A DNA stretch of 5,926 nt from the NCBI GenBank assembly GCA_934500855.1, contig CAKSUH010000107.1, positions 1 through 5,926 on the forward strand, written 5' to 3'. How positions within the stretch are numbered: position 1 is the stretch's first letter; every line of letters starts with the position of its first letter. Below the pieces are notes generated by a model. It did not search any database, was not told the origin of the DNA, and saw nothing but the letters and a program-made list of their open reading frames with translations. Positions 5,108 to 5,926 of the stretch are shown here, in pieces. A program made the translations under genes and the position numbers. Source of the stretch: an uncultured Eubacteriales bacterium (lineage in GTDB: Bacteria; Bacillota; Clostridia; Oscillospirales; CAG-272).

Positions 5108-5881
5108 ATGCAACGGAATCGGGTTGAAATCTGCGGGGTCAACACCTCGCATCTCAGAGTTCTGACCGACGAGGAAAAACACGCGCTTTTGCTCCGCGTC
5201 CGTTCGGGAGACGAGCAGGCGCGCTCGGAGTTGATTTCGGGAAATCTGCGTCTGGTTCTTTCCATCGTTCAGCGTTTTTCGGGCAGACGGGAAAGTCCGG
5301 ACGATCTCTTTCAGGTCGGTTGTATCGGATTGGTCAAGGCGGTCGACAATTTCAATCCAGATATGGAAGTCAAGTTCTCGACTTATGCTGTTCCGATGAT
5401 TATCGGCGAAATCAGACGGTATCTGCGCGACAACAACGCCATTCGCATCAGCCGCTCCACCCGCGATCTTGCCTATCGTGCTTTACAGGCACGCGAGGAG
5501 TTGATTGCAGTCAAAGAGGGAGAACCGACGGTGGATGAGATTGCCGCACGGCTCGGAGAGAAAAAGGAAGCTGTCCTGAACGCAATGGAAGCGATTGTCG
5601 AGCCGATTTCGCTTTACGAGCCCGTCTACAACGATGGCGGCGACGCGCTGTATCTGATGGACCAGCTTTCGGATTCCTCGGACGGCGACGCCATGTGGCT
5701 TGAAAACATTGTTCTGCGCGATGCAATGAAGCGCCTGACCCCCCGCGAACGGAACATTATCCAACTCCGTTTTTGGCGCAACAAGACGCAGATGGAAATC
5801 GCAGGTGAAATCGGGATCTCTCAGGCGCAGGTTTCCAGACTTGAAAAAGCGGCTCTGGAGAAAATGCGAAAACAAATGTAG
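5108..5881 (+). CDS. sigG: RNA polymerase sporulation sigma factor sigma-G
   Basis: Sigma-G directs late forespore transcription (small acid-soluble proteins, germination and DNA-protection genes). The 257-residue product is almost the same length as Bacillus SigG (260). It opens with the SigG-specific NRVEICGV, followed by NGNLRLVLS-like GNLRLVLSIVQRF (45-57). Region 2 has DDLFQVGCIGLVKAVDNF (65-82) and KFSTYAVPMIIGEIRRYL (89-106), and RDNNAIRISRSTRDLAYRAL leads into region 3. SLYEPVYNDGGDALYLMDQ (168-186) is the family-typical region 3/4 linker. Region 4 ends with the helix-turn-helix KTQMEIAGEIGISQAQVSRL (226-245). I chose the ATG at 5108: it matches the SigG N-terminus and has GAGGA just upstream. 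A longer frame from 5033 would start before the candidate promoter. The gene is divergent from the pilin gene and is followed at once by its own terminator, so it appears monocistronic. The usual neighbours spoIIGA-sigE are not directly upstream. Confidence 0.97.
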   Translation: MQRNRVEICGVNTSHLRVLTDEEKHALLLRVRSGDEQARSELISGNLRLVLSIVQRFSGRRESPDDLFQVGCIGLVKAVDNFNPDMEVKFSTYAVPMIIGEIRRYLRDNNAIRISRSTRDLAYRALQAREELIAVKEGEPTVDEIAARLGEKKEAVLNAMEAIVEPISLYEPVYNDGGDALYLMDQLSDSSDGDAMWLENIVLRDAMKRLTPRERNIIQLRFWRNKTQMEIAGEIGISQAQVSRLEKAALEKMRKQM

Positions 5882-5882
5882 A

Positions 5883-5917
5883 AAAAGCTCCGACCGATGA
5901 AATCGGTCGGAGCTTTT
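5883..5917 (+). terminator. Intrinsic terminator after sigG
   Basis: A perfect 16-bp stem (AAAAGCTCCGACCGAT with ATCGGTCGGAGCTTTT) closes a GAA loop and ends in TTTT. It begins two bases after the sigG stop codon. The flanking A and T runs make it potentially bidirectional, so it could also stop transcription coming from the right. Confidence 0.92.
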
Positions 5918-5926
5918 GTATGATGT

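Noticed and set aside
1..5926. CRISPR arrays, transposons, tRNA or rRNA genes
   Set aside because: No spaced direct repeats, no transposase-like frame with terminal repeats, and no tRNA or rRNA signature was seen on either strand.

Overview
The window suggests a GC-rich, endospore-forming Firmicute, most likely a member of the Clostridia. The clearest marker is a full-length forespore sigma factor (SigG) at the right end. The upper-strand base composition is visibly GC-rich, and ribosome binding sites are strong GGAGG/AAGGAG types. I cannot assign a genus from sequence alone.

Layout: everything from 1 to 4884 that I accept as coding is on the minus strand; sigG is on the plus strand. Reading in the minus direction from the middle of the window: (i) a near-consensus promoter at about 4968-4996 drives a type IV prepilin-like gene (4393-4884), which is followed by a strong intrinsic terminator; (ii) a prepilin peptidase (3522-4328) has its ribosome binding site immediately after that terminator; (iii) a second near-consensus promoter (3461-3489) starts a pyrimidine operon, pyrC-carA-carB, whose genes overlap; carB runs off the left edge. 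(iv) sigG (5108-5881) diverges from the pilin gene and ends in a perfect 16-bp terminator hairpin.

How the parts work together: CarA and CarB make carbamoyl phosphate and PyrC closes carbamoyl aspartate to dihydroorotate, so the left 3.3 kb encodes early steps of de novo UMP synthesis (pyrB is not in the window). The pilin is a predicted substrate of the adjacent peptidase, which would cut after Gly10 and methylate the new N-terminal Phe. SigG would switch on late forespore genes; its upstream region holds a plausible sigma-F type promoter, as expected for sigG.

The most interesting item is the pyrC leader. Between its promoter and start codon lies an intrinsic terminator, and an upstream segment can pair with the terminator's left arm to form a competing antiterminator. 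I see no convincing PyrR-binding motif. A 47-codon open frame begins a few bases after the predicted transcription start, reads through the terminator and stops one base before the pyrC ATG, a geometry resembling the E. coli pyrBI leader. This is an inference, because other frames in this GC-rich stretch are also open by chance.
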